Part shown: positions 30,770 to 40,181 of the stretch, piece after piece
Position numbering within the stretch: the first letter of the stretch is position 1
Layout of the letters: each line of letters starts with the position of its first letter
Source of the DNA: Streptomyces sp. P3
Lineage (GTDB): Bacteria > Actinomycetota > Actinomycetes > Streptomycetales > Streptomycetaceae
Assembly (NCBI GenBank): GCA_016893485.2
Contig: JAFEKX020000001.1
Coordinates: 5,146,001 to 5,210,000 of the forward strand
Length of the DNA: 64,000 nt
Direction of reading: 5' to 3'
The notes under the pieces: model-generated
What the model saw: only the letters and a program-made list of their open reading frames with translations
What the model was told of the DNA's origin: nothing
Database searches by the model: none
Made by a program: the position numbers and the translations under genes

Positions 30770-30976
30770 ATGACCGCTCGCACCCCTGATGCCGAGCCGC
30801 TGCTGACCCCGGCTGAGGTCGCCACGATGTTCCGTGTGGACCCCAAGACGGTCACGCGGTGGGCGAAGGCCGGCAAGCTCACTTCGATTCGCACGCTCGG
30901 CGGACACCGCCGTTACCGCGAGGCGGAGGTCCGTGCACTGCTCGCGGGCATCCCGCAGCAGCGCAGCGAAGCCTGA
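30770..30976 (+). CDS. bldC: Developmental regulator BldC
   Basis: A 68-aa MerR-like winged-HTH protein. The helix-turn-helix is LTPAEVATMFRVDPKTVTRW and the wing is LTSIRTLGGHRRYRE. BldC binds DNA as head-to-tail oligomers on direct repeats and holds back entry into development in Streptomyces. ATG 30770 is preceded by GAGGAGG. It is complete and matches the length of the family exactly. It is a single gene with a strong terminator downstream. Confidence 0.97.
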   Translation: MTARTPDAEPLLTPAEVATMFRVDPKTVTRWAKAGKLTSIRTLGGHRRYREAEVRALLAGIPQQRSEA

Positions 30977-31110
30977 CCAACTGAATACGGGCGAATCGGC
31001 AGGTCCCCAACCCGCCTGACGCCCGACAGCACAGCTCCAAGCGACGCGGGTTCTGCCCCAACAGGGCCCACGCCCAACGCTTTTGAAGTAACTGAACAGG
31101 GTGCGTCGTA

Positions 31111-31149
31111 GATCGCGCTGGACTCCGCCGGGTCCAGCGCGATCTTTTG
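31111..31149 (+). terminator. Terminator downstream of bldC
   Basis: The 13-bp stem gatcgcgctggac / gtccagcgcgatc with an 8-base loop is followed by TTTT. The gap 30977-31373 holds nothing else that I can support. Confidence 0.88.
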
Positions 31150-31373
31150 TGCCTGGTCGTGGGTGCGTGCGGGGCCGGCGCAGGGTTCTGTGAGGGACCT
31201 TGTCGGAGTCTGGGGAGGGGTGTCGGATCTCCTGTGGAGCATCCCTCGTGGGGGTGCAATTGCACATATTAAATTGACTAGTTGTAGGTGAGGTGTAAGT
31301 TCCGACGTTTCAAAAACTTATGCGGTGACACCCGTCACATGCCGGATGGCTTGTTGCCTCTGACCTATGTGCG

Positions 31374-31550
31374 CTAGGAGGACTGGCCCCGCGGCTCGTC
31401 CTCCGGCTCCCGGGGTGGCGGGGAGGCCATCGCCAGCCGCAGGAGGCGGTGGCAGATCGGGCAGTGCCGGGTCGCGTGGCGGTACGAGGTGGCGGCCGCC
31501 AGGTGTGCACGGAGCAGGGCCCGCGTCTCGTGCCTGACCGAAGCCGCCAT
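31374..31550 (-). CDS. 58-aa zinc-ribbon-like small protein (DUF6274-like)
   Basis: Read directly from ATG 31550 to TAG 31374-31376: MAASVRHETRALLRAHLAAA, then SYRHATRHCPICHRLLRLAM and an acidic tail ending EDEPRGQSS. The HCPICH core suggests metal binding. I recall small Streptomyces proteins of this pattern beside bldC and the HrpA helicase, annotated DUF6274. Its length (59 codons) is below common ORF cut-offs, so it is easy to miss. The frame is intact. Confidence 0.75.
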   Translation of the reverse strand: MAASVRHETRALLRAHLAAATSYRHATRHCPICHRLLRLAMASPPPREPEDEPRGQSS

Positions 31551-31796
31551 GTGCCACCTCCGTGGCCCTGGGTGGAACGGGGCCTGGTTTCTGGGTACCT
31601 GGCGGGTGGGGCGGCGTCAAGAGATGCCGTCCGCGTGTGGGGGCGGGCGTCTCCTGGGGCTGCGCCCCAGACCCCCATCGGCCCTGAAGGGGCCTCGTCC
31701 TCAAACGCCGGACGGGCTGAGTCGCACCGGCCTGCGCTGAAGAGCCACCGCACGCCCACGGGAGAACCCGCCACCCTGCACGCCCGCCGCGGGCGC

Positions 31797-32015
31797 ACGA
31801 GTAAGGCCCGCGTCTCCGAGGAGATACGGGCCCTAGCCGAGCGCGTGCGGTCCTGACGGGATTTGCGGTGTCTGATGGCGGCTGCGCCGCGGGCGCGGCC
31901 TCCGTCTTGGCGGGGTGGCGGGCGCGGTGGTCGTGGGTGGTGGGGGGACGAGTAAGGCCCGCGTCTCCGAAGAGATACGGGCCTTGTCGATCGCGTGCGG
32001 TCCTGACGGGATTTG
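31797..32015. repeat. Duplicated tRNA-Asp 3' end plus terminator
   Basis: Segments 31797-31865 and 31948-32015 are about 68 bp and nearly identical (few differences, one indel). Each contains a terminator-like stem (aaggcccg...cgggcctt, with nested gtctc/gagat) followed by the last 15 or so bases of tRNA-Asp (ggtcctgacgggatttg). The right copy continues into the real tRNA gene; the left copy stops there. The 82 bp between them (31866-31947) is low-complexity GC. This is the form left by an element or duplication at a tRNA 3' end. The remainder of 31551-31947 shows no gene. Confidence 0.8.
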
Positions 32016-32072
32016 AACCCGCGGCCTCCACCTTGACAGGGTGGCGAGCACTCCAAGCTGCTCCACAGGACC
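31998..32072 (-). tRNA. tRNA-Asp (GTC), copy 1
   Basis: Acceptor GGTCCTG/CAGGACC, anticodon loop CTGTCAA giving GTC, T-loop TTCAAAT. It is identical over its whole length to the copy at 36736-36810. Confidence 0.95.
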
Positions 32073-32166
32073 TGGTTTCGCGGCACTTGATGGTGCGTTG
32101 TGCTGCGAGATGAGACTGTACAGGAGGGGGCCCGCCTGGTCGAACTCACTCGGTGTGCAGGCGTTG

Positions 32167-35100
32167 TTACGGTGCGGCGGCGTCGATCGCCTTCACGATC
32201 CGCTTGTCCGAGACGGGGTACGCCGTGCCGAGCGCGTGGGCGAAATAGCTGACCCGGAGCTCCTCGATCATCCAGCGGATGTCCCGGACGGAGGCGGGGA
32301 CCGGGCGGCCCTGGGGAGTTGCTCCAGGAGCCACGCGTACTCGTCCTGCATCTCGTGGACCTTCTCCATGCGGGTGGTGTCCCGCTGGACCCCCGTCGCC
32401 ATCTGCTGGAGGCGGCGGTCGGCGGCCACCAGGTAGCGCATCAGGTCGGGCAGGCGGCGTATCCCCACCGCCGTGACGAACCCCGGCTTCACGAGGGCGT
32501 CCAACTGGGCGCGTACGTCCGCGAGGTTGGGCAGCAGCGCGGGACTGTGCGCGGCCTTCAGACGGCGCTCACAGGCCTGCCAGGCGGCCAGCACCTGCTG
32601 GACCTGGCCCACCGCGCGGACCGTCGTGTCGACGATCTCGGCGCGCACCTTCTCGTAGAGCTTCCGGTACGACTCCTCGTCCCACGCCGGACCGCCGAAG
32701 TCGCCGATGAGTTTGTCCGCCGCCGCGAGCGCGCAGTCGTCGAACAGTGCCTGGATCGAACCGTGCGGATTCGCGGACAGGGCGAGCTTCTGCGCGTTGG
32801 TGAGCTTTTCGGACGCGAACTTCGCCGGGTTCACCGGGATGTTGCGCACGATGAGCCGGCGCGTGCCCTTCCACATCGCCTCCGCCTGCTCCTCCTCCGT
32901 GTCGAAGAGCCGTACGGAGACGGCGTCGCCGTCGTCGACCAGCGCCGGGTACGCCTTCACCGGCTGTCCGGCCCTGCGGGTCTCGAAGACGCGGGTGAGC
33001 GTGCCGATCGTCCAGTCGGTGAGGCCCTTGCGCTCCAGGGACTCGCCGCCCTCGCGCTCGGCCGTCGCCGCGGCCGCCTGGGAGATGGCCTCCCGCGCCT
33101 TCGGCTTCAGGCGGACCTTCAGCGCCTCCAGGTCCTTGTCCTCGGCGATCTTCCGGCGCCGCTCGTCCACGATCCGGAAGGTGATCAGGAGATGGTCGGG
33201 GACCTTCGACCAGTCGAAGTCGTCGGCGGTGAAGGGGACTCCGACCATGCGCTTCAACTCCCGCGCCATGGTGGTCGTCAGGGGTTCCTGGAGCGGATTC
33301 GCCGTCGCCAGGAAGCGCTGGGCGAAGTTCGGCGCCGGGACGTAGTTGCGGCGGATCGGCTTGGGGGGAGCGGATGAGTTCCGTCACTACCTCCTCCCGC
33401 AACCCCGGGATCTGCCAGTCGAAGCCCTCGTCCGTGACCTGGTTGAGGACCTGGAGCGGGATGTGGACCGTGACACCGTCCGCGTCCGCGCCCGGCTCGA
33501 ACTGGTACGTCACCCGGAACTTGAGCCGTCCCTGGTGCCAGGAGTCGGGATAGTCGGCCTTGCTGATGTCTCCCGCGCGCTCGTTGATGAGCATCGAGCG
33601 CTCGAAGTCGAGGAGTTCGGGCTCCCTGCCCTCGATGGTCCGCTGGTGCTTCCACCAGGAGTCGAAGTGGGCGCCGGACACGACGTGTTCGGGCACCCGC
33701 TGGTCGTAGAAGTCGTAGAGCGTCTCGTCGTCGACCAGGATGTCCCGGCGTCGGGCGCGGTGCTCCAACTCCTCGACCTCGGTGAGGAGTCGGCGGTTGT
33801 CGGCGAAGAACTTGTGGTGGGTGCGCCAGTCGCCCTCGACCAGGGCGTTGCGGATGAACAGCTCGCGGGACGCCTCCGGGTCGATGCGGCCGTAGTTCAC
33901 CTTGCGTTGGGCGATGATCGGGACGCCGTAGAGCGTGACCTTCTCGAAGGCCATCACTGCTGCCTGGTCCTTCTCCCAGTGCGGTTCGCTGTACGTCCGC
34001 TTGAGGAGGTGGCCGGCGAGGGGCTCGACCCACTCGGGCTCGATCTTGGCGTTGACGCGGGCCCAGAGGCGGGACGTCTCCACCAGTTCCGCCGACATGA
34101 CGAAACGCGGGGGCTTCTTGAAGAGGGCCGAGCCGGGAAGATCGCGAACTTGGCGCTGCGGGCGCCCAGATACTCGTTCTTCGCTGTGTTCTTCCCACCC
34201 TCCCCGGCGTTCTTCACGTCCTTCATGCCGATGTGCGAGAGCAGTCCGGCGAGGAGGGAGACGTGGACGCTGTGCTCGGACGCGTCCTCCTCGTTGAACT
34301 GGATGCCCATCTGCTTGGCCACCGTGCGGAGTTGGCTGTAGATGTCCTGCCACTCGCGGATGCGGAGGAAGTTCAGGTACTCCTGCTTGCACATGCGGCG
34401 GAACGCGGAGGAACCGCGCTCCTTCTGCTGCTCGCGGATGTACCGCCACATGTTCAGGAACGCGAGGAAGTCGCTCGACTCGTCCCGGAAGCGGGCGTGT
34501 TGCTGGTCCGCCTGGGTCTGCTTGTCCACCGGGCGCTCGCGCGGGTCCTGGATGGAGAGCGCGGCGGCGATCACCATGACCTCGCGGACACAGCCGTTCT
34601 TGTCGGCCTCCAGGACCATGCGGGCCAGGCGGGGGTCGACCGGGAGCTGGGCGAGCTTGCGGCCCGTCTGGGTGAGGCGCTTGCGCGGGTCCTTCTCGTC
34701 CGGGTCCAACGCGCCCAGTTCCTGGAGGAGTTGGACGCCGTCGCGGATGTTGCGGTGGTCCGGCGGGTCGATGAACGGGAACTTCTCGATCTCGCCGAGA
34801 CCGGCCGCCGTCATCTGCAGGATCACGGAGGCGAGGTTCGTCCGCAGGATCTCGGCGTCGGTGAACTCGGGGCGGGCCTCGAAGTCCTCCTCCGAGTACA
34901 GCCGGATGCAGATGCCGTCCGACGTACGGCCGCAACGGCCCTTGCGCTGATTGGCACTTGCCTGGCTGACGGCCTCGATGGGCAGGCGCTGCACCTTGGT
35001 TCGGTGGCTGTAGCGGCTGATGCGGGCGAAGCCGGGGTCGATGACGTACTTGATGCCCGGCACGGTGAGCGAGGTCTCGGCGACGTTCGTCGCCAGAACG

Positions 35101-36167
35101 ATCCTTCGCCCGGTGTGCTGCTGGAACACCCGGTGCTGCTCGGCGTGCGAGAGACGGGCGTAGAGGGGCAGGACCTCGGTGAAGCGGTAGTTCCTCTTCG
35201 TCAGCGCGTCCGCCGTGTCGCGGATCTCGCGCTCGCCGGAGAGGAAGACGAGGATGTCGCCCCTTGCCCTCGCCCTGAAGCTCCTCCACGGCGTCGCAGA
35301 TCGCGGTGATCTGGTCGCGGTCGGAGTCCTCGGAGTCGTCTTCGAGCAGCGGGCGGTACCGCACCTCCACCGGATACGTCCGGCCGCTCACCTCGATGAT
35401 CGGGGCATCGCCGAAGTGCCGCGAGAAACGCTCCGGGTCGATCGTCGCCGAGGTGATGACGACCTTCAAGTCCGGGCGCTTGGGCAGCAGTTGGGCGAGG
35501 TAGCCGAGCAGGAAGTCGATGTTGAGGGACCGCTCGTGGGCCTCGTCGATGATGATCGTGTCGTAGGCGCGCAGTTCGCGGTCGGTCTGGATCTCGGCGA
35601 GCAGGATGCCGTCCGTCATCAGCTTGATGAACGTCGACTCCGGGTTCACCTGGTCCGTGAAGCGGACCTTCCAGCCGACGGCCTCGCCGAGCGGGGTGTC
35701 CATCTCCTCCGCCACGCGCTCGGCCACCGTGCGGGCGGCGATGCGGCGGGGCTGGGTGTGGCCGATCATGCCGCGGACGCCGCGGCCGAGTTCGAGGCAG
35801 ATCTTCGGGATCTGGGTGGTCTTGCCCGAGCCGGTCTCGCCCGCGACGATCACGACCTGGTGGTCGCGGATCGCGGCCGCGATGTCGGCCTTCTTCTGGC
35901 TGACCGGGAGTTGCTCGGGATAGGAGACGGCGGGGATACGGCTGCGTCGCGCGGCCATCCGCTCCTCGCCGCGGGCGACCTCGGTCTCGATCTCGGCGAG
36001 GACCGCGGCGCGGGCCTCCGGTTTCCGGATCCTGCGCGCGCCTTCGAGCCTGCGGCCGAGGCGGTGCGCGTCGCGCAGGGTCAGCTCGGTCAGGCGGGGG
36101 CGAGGTCACCTGGGGCGGGGGCGCCGGGTGACGGGGCGCCGGGTGCGGAGGCGGGGTGCGTAGACAT
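32167..36167 (-). CDS. hrpA: ATP-dependent RNA helicase HrpA
   Basis: DEAH/RHA helicase of about 1,330 aa. ATG 36167 starts MSTHPASAPGAPSPGAPAPG, a Pro/Ala-rich head. Motif I is AGETGSGKTTQIPK, motif II IIDEAHERSLNIDF, motif III TSATID. Motif V/VI regions follow: ATNVAETSLTVPGIKYVID and QRKGRCGRT. The C-terminal HrpA-type extension includes SAELVETSRLWARV, IRSLPK-type segments and PYPALVDDGDAVSVRLFDT-like sequence, and ends IVKAIDAAAP. Frame breaks lie near 36107, 35260, 34135, 33370 and 32315, all in G/C runs. It likely acts on rRNA or mRNA; in E. coli HrpA rescues stalled or collided ribosomes. Confidence 0.92.
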
Positions 36168-36259
36168 ACGCCGTCAAGGATCTCACCTCGGCGAAATTCC
36201 TGGCGAATGAATTGTCCCGGGTCAATTGTCCGGGTGGGCGCCGCCGTCGCGCGGGCTGA

Positions 36260-36568
36260 TTATGGCTGGCCCACGCTTGATCCGGTGCCGGCGTCCTGCT
36301 GCTGCTGGCGTTCGGCGTCCTGCTGCCTGCCGGCCTCCTTGGACATCGACTGCGCCGTGTTCGACACCGCCTTGATGCCCAGATACGCCGTCGTCAGGCC
36401 CGCCATCGCCGTGAACGCCGAGGTCAGGACGCCTACGATCACCGCGCGGTCGCCGTTCAGCTGCCATACGCCGAAGATCGCCACCGCGGTGATCGCGAGG
36501 TTGCTGCCCACCACCGCGAGCAGTCCGTACCGCGCCCGTATCTTCTCGAGGTCGGTGTCCTGACCCAT
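36260..36568 (-). CDS. Small two-helix membrane protein
   Basis: 102 aa, ATG 36568 (MGQDTDLEKIRARYGLLAVV). Two hydrophobic stretches, LLAVVGSNLAITAVAIFGVW and AVIVGVLTSAFTAMAGLTTAYLGI, frame a short loop. The tail is a charged, Gln-rich coiled-coil-like region (SMSKEAGRQQDAERQQQQDA). I recognise no domain; the pattern resembles small phage- or host-type membrane proteins with holin-like topology, but that is only a shape. It sits between hrpA and a tRNA cluster. Confidence 0.65.
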   Translation of the reverse strand: MGQDTDLEKIRARYGLLAVVGSNLAITAVAIFGVWQLNGDRAVIVGVLTSAFTAMAGLTTAYLGIKAVSNTAQSMSKEAGRQQDAERQQQQDAGTGSSVGQP

Positions 36569-36599
36569 CGCGCCCCACCCTGTGTCGTCCGGTCACGAC

Positions 36600-36630
36600 G
36601 AAAGCCCCGTCCCGGTGGGACAGGGCTTTC
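36600..36630. terminator. Terminator after the tRNA cluster
   Basis: Stem gaaagcccc...ggctttc with nested gtccc/gggac, positioned just beyond the 3' end of tRNA-Phe in its reading direction. Confidence 0.8.
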
Positions 36631-36637
36631 GATCCGG

Positions 36638-36711
36638 TGGCTGGGGCCGGGGTCGAACCGGCGACCTATCGCTTTTCAGGCGATCGCTCGTACCAACTGA
36701 GCTACCCAGCC
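36638..36711 (-). tRNA. tRNA-Phe (GAA)
   Basis: Acceptor GGCTGGG/CCCAGCC, anticodon loop CTGAAAA giving GAA, T-loop TTCGACC. Last of the Glu-Asp-Phe cluster. Confidence 0.95.
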
Positions 36712-36735
36712 ACGAGATTCCTTGCGGAACCTCAG

Positions 36736-36810
36736 CGGTCCTGACGGGATTTGAACCCGCGGCCTCCACCTTGACAGGGTGGCGAGCACTCCAAGCTGCT
36801 CCACAGGACC
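36736..36810 (-). tRNA. tRNA-Asp (GTC), copy 2
   Basis: Same 75-base sequence as 31998-32072. It is the middle gene of the Glu-Asp-Phe cluster, 24 bp before tRNA-Phe. Confidence 0.95.
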
Positions 36811-36860
36811 AAGCTGTTGCGCGCGAACTGGCGAGAGCCAGTGTCGCACACGGTGTTGCG

Positions 36861-36933
36861 TGCCCCCAACGGGATTCGAACCCGTGCTACCGCCTTGAAA
36901 GGGCGGCGTCCTAGGCCGCTAGACGATGAGGGC
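36861..36933 (-). tRNA. tRNA-Glu (TTC)
   Basis: Acceptor GCCCTCA/TGGGGGC with one G-T pair, anticodon loop CTTTCAA giving TTC, T-loop TTCGAAT. First gene of the cluster. Confidence 0.95.
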
Positions 36934-37012
36934 TATCGGCCCGCCTGGGCGCTTCTCAGCGCGTCGGGGACGTGAGAAGCATATGGGATGGCGGGAGGTA
37001 TCGCCAAAACGG

Positions 37013-38635
37013 TTTACGGGGCCGATGGGGAGGGGGCTCGGGGAGGGCGTCCGGGGCGGACTCGGAGACCGGGTCGAGGTCCCGCTCGGGGACGGGCTCG
37101 GGGACGGACTCGGTGACTGGGGTGCGCCCGGGAGGTTCTCCTTCGGGAGGTGGCGGCTCACCTCCGCCGTCGTCAGGCCGAGGCCGCCGAGTCTGATCTC
37201 GTCCCAGGCCTGGAGGCGGTGGGTGTCGCGGTCGACGTAGAGGATCGACGCCTCGATGGGGTCGGGGTACTTGCCCTCGACCGCGCGCAGGCCGCTGCCG
37301 CCCGTCGAGCCCTCGATGCGCAGACGGGTGCCGTGCCTCATGACCTCGGTGCCCTCGTGGTGGAGGTGGCCGGCCAGGACGAGGGGGACCTCGCCGTCGG
37401 TCTGGCGGGCGGCCGACGGTTCGTGGACGAGGGCGATGTCGACCGGGGTGCCGGCGGCCCGCTGGTCGCGGAGGGCGGAGGCGAGCTGGTCGCCGGCGAG
37501 TTCCTCCGAGTTGCCGGCGCCCGGCGTGGTCGAGCGGTCGGGGGTGAACTGGGGTCGCCGATGCCCGCGAAGCGCACGCCCGCGACCGTCTGCGCGCGGC
37601 CCTCGTCCAGGACGTGCACGTTCTTGATGTGTTCGAGGTAGCGCTGGGTGGCGAGGGAGTCGTGGTTTCCCCTGACCCAGACGTAGGGGACGCCCAGGTC
37701 GCCGATCGGGTCGAGGAAGCCGTTCTCGGCGGTCGTGCCGTGGTCCATGGTGTCGCCGGTGTCGACGATCACGTCCACCTTGTACTGCTCCACAAGCGAC
37801 GCGATGATCTTCCAGCTCGCGGGGTTCAGATGGATGTCCGAGACGTGCAGGATGCGGATCGTGGTCGGGTCCGGCTGGTACGCGGGGAGCGTCGACGTGA
37901 CGTCGTAGAGCTTGGTCACGTTGGTCACCAGGCGGGCCAACTCCTGCTGGTAGACGTCGAATTCGGTGACGATGTTGCGGGCGTTGCCGACCAGGGACGG
38001 GGCGCTGGAGAGCAGGCCGGAGAACTTCGGTTCGAGGATCGACTTCGGGTTCCAGGTCGCGTACGCCGTCGCGCCGGACGCGGCGAGGAGGGTCAGGGCC
38101 AGGCCGCCCGCTGCCAGGGCTCGGCGGGGGCGGCGGTAGATCGCGAGGCCGAGCGTCGTGGCGCCCAGGACCACGGCCGTGCAGGACCGTACGGCCAGGT
38201 CGAGGGTGCCGTGTTCCACGTCGCGGGCGACCTCGTCCTGGAGGCCGGAGATGCGCTCGGGGTGGTCGACGAGGGACTGGGAGCGTTCCGGGTCGAGCTG
38301 GTCGACGTTGACGTCCAGGCGGACCGGGGCGTGGTGACTGTCCAGGGACAGGGCGCCGAGCGGGGACACGTTGATCTTCGTGCCGCCGGTGAGGGACGGG
38401 CGCAGGGTCATGGTCGTGTCCATGGGGCCGACCTGGGCCCTGACGTCGCCGACGATCAGCAGGCCGAGCCAGGCCCCCACGATCACGACCATGACGAGGC
38501 CGAGGGCGCGGGCCCAGGGGTGCGGCTGCGAAACGAGTTCGACGGTGGGGCGGGGACGGCTGCTGCGGTACCGGCGGATCAGGGCGTGCCGGGTTCGGCG
38601 GAGGCGGTTCAGGGCTGCGAGGGGACGCTGGCCAT
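37013..38635 (-). CDS. Membrane-anchored metallophosphoesterase
   Basis: Calcineurin-like phosphoesterase. The start is placed at ATG 38635 (MASVPSQP), assuming one lost C near 38609 that links it to LNRLRRTRHAL. Membrane helices: LGLVMVVIVGAWLGLLIV, then SCTAVVLGATTLGLAIY and ALAAGGLALTLLAASG, with an extracytoplasmic domain between. The catalytic domain shows ILHVSDIHLNP, VIVDTGDTMDHG, VWVRGNHDS and LVLAGHLHHEG, the full metal-binding set. A further break lies near 37550. The C-terminus is a Ser-Pro repeat. The in-frame stop would be at 36919, inside tRNA-Glu, so a frame slip with the stop at 37013 is more likely. The substrate is unknown. Confidence 0.8.
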
Positions 38636-38762
38636 TGGTCCCGTATGCCCAGGGGTGGGCGAGGGTATGCAGGCGGGGCAGGCCCCTGTCCGGGGAAAGC
38701 GGCGGTGACTGACCGGCGCGGGTGAACGGGATGTGACGGGCGCCCGGGGCCCGTGCCCCGAA

Positions 38763-38794
38763 GGGGCGCGGGGAACTGCGCGACCAGCCCCCAC
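38763..38794 (+). repeat. 32-bp intergenic repeat, copy 2
   Basis: Identical to 5589-5620 and also in intergenic DNA, between the metallophosphoesterase and the zincin gene. Both copies are preceded by CCC(C)T/GAAGG-type sequence and are followed by a C-rich stretch. Confidence 0.8.
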
Positions 38795-38832
38795 CGGCGC
38801 GCAGTCGGAGAACCGCCCCCTCAGCGGAGCGT

Positions 38833-39183
38833 CTAGCCCCAGCCCAGTTCGTGCAGGCGCTCGTCCTCGATGCCGAAGTGGTGGGCGACCTCGTGGACGA
38901 CGGTGACGGCGACCTCGTGGACGACCTCCTCGGTGGTCGCGCAGTGGCGCAGGGTCGGGCCCATGTAGATCGAGATGCGGTCGGGGAGGACGCCGGCGTA
39001 CCACTCGCCGCGTTCCGTGAGCGGTGTGCCCTCGTAGAGGCCGAGCAGCTCGGGGTCGGACGGGTCGGGCTCGTCCTCGACGAACACCGCCACGTTGTCC
39101 ATGACCCGCGTCAGCTCCGGCGGGATCCGGTCAAGGGCTTCGCTCACCAGCTCTTCGAACGCCTCGCGTGTCATTTCCAGCAC
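38833..39183 (-). CDS. Minimal zincin metallopeptidase-like protein
   Basis: 116 aa from GTG 39183 (VLEMTREAFEELVSEALDRI); ATG 39174 is the alternative. The zinc motif HEVAHHFGIEDERLHELG is the extended HExxHxxGxxD form of the small actinobacterial 'metallopeptidase family' (DUF1025 type). RISIYMGPTL and WYAGVLPDR are also typical. It is intact. Its target is unknown. It is divergent from the lipoprotein gene. Confidence 0.88.
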   Translation of the reverse strand: MLEMTREAFEELVSEALDRIPPELTRVMDNVAVFVEDEPDPSDPELLGLYEGTPLTERGEWYAGVLPDRISIYMGPTLRHCATTEEVVHEVAVTVVHEVAHHFGIEDERLHELGWG

Positions 39184-39447
39184 ACGCCCATTGTCGGGGA
39201 CGAACGCCGGTTCGGGGCGGCGGCGGAGGAACGGGCCTGTCCTGTGTGCGCTCGGGCGGGGTGAAATGGGGCGCGGAGGTGGGCAGTTGGGGACAGGGGT
39301 GGTCGTCGTAGCGGCTGCTTCCGGCCGGTGTCGGGGCGGGAAGGGGTGTTCTCCGGCCAGGAACGGGCGGCGGCGGTCGGACGCGTGTCTTCCGGTGGGC
39401 GGTGGGAGTTGAGAGGGGACTCCTTTTTCCGCCTCGGAGGTGGCCCC

Positions 39448-39962
39448 GTGCGCCCCATGTACGTACCCGTCCGTCTGGCCGCCGCGGTCGCCGCCGTCGC
39501 CGCTGCCGCCGGCTGCATGAGCGTGGGCGACGACGCGGGCGGCGGTGCCAAGCCCTCGCACTCCGCCGGGCAGCACGCCGGCGAGGCGCCCGACGGCGGT
39601 TCGGGGGCCGGGGGCGGGATCGGGTTCGGCGGGTCCGGGGTGACGGAAAACACGGGCACGGGAAGCCCAGGCCCGGGAGTCCGCCTCGGGTTCGGCCTCG
39701 CCGTCCGCGCCCGGTGGTGCGGCGAGCCCGACCGCGTCCAAGGCGCCCAGACCCGGCACGAGTCAGAAGCCGGGCGGGCCGACGACGGCCGCGCCGCAGC
39801 CGACCCCGACGCGAACCCCGCCGCCCCCGGACCCCTCGCCGAGCCCGCAGTCGCCGTCCGCCCAGCCGACGGTGGCGGAACCCTCGTCCTCCGCGCACGA
39901 GGACCCCGTACCGCAGCTGGTCGACCGTGAACCGGCGCCGGCGGCCGGATCACCGGCGTAGG
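39448..39962 (+). CDS. Ser/Pro/Ala-rich lipoprotein
   Basis: GTG 39448 after CGGAGG. The signal peptide RPMYVPVRLAAAVAAVAAAA ends in the lipobox AAGC (Cys about residue 23). The mature part is low-complexity: Gly/Ser-rich, then after a frame slip near 39650, AREAQARESASGSASPSAPG, a Thr/Pro stretch and a final DPVPQLVDREPAPAAGSPA. It is probably an extended cell-wall-spanning lipoprotein. No enzymatic domain is visible. The true end was chosen because only that frame gives the Ser-Pro-Ala bias. Confidence 0.7.
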
Positions 39963-40181
39963 AACGGTTGTGACGCACGTCAAGCGAGGCCGGTTTGCCT
40001 CGGGGGTGGTGGGTGCGTATGGTGGTAGATCGTTTGATCCCATTGCCCGGCGCCACTGCAGAGCGCGCCGTGTGGCGCGTACTCTCCCCTTGCCGTGGCG
40101 GACCGCATTGAGGCGGTCGATAGCGAATCACGGAGTTGACGGGCGCGTGCCGACGGAGACTCCGGAAGGTTTCGCATTCGC

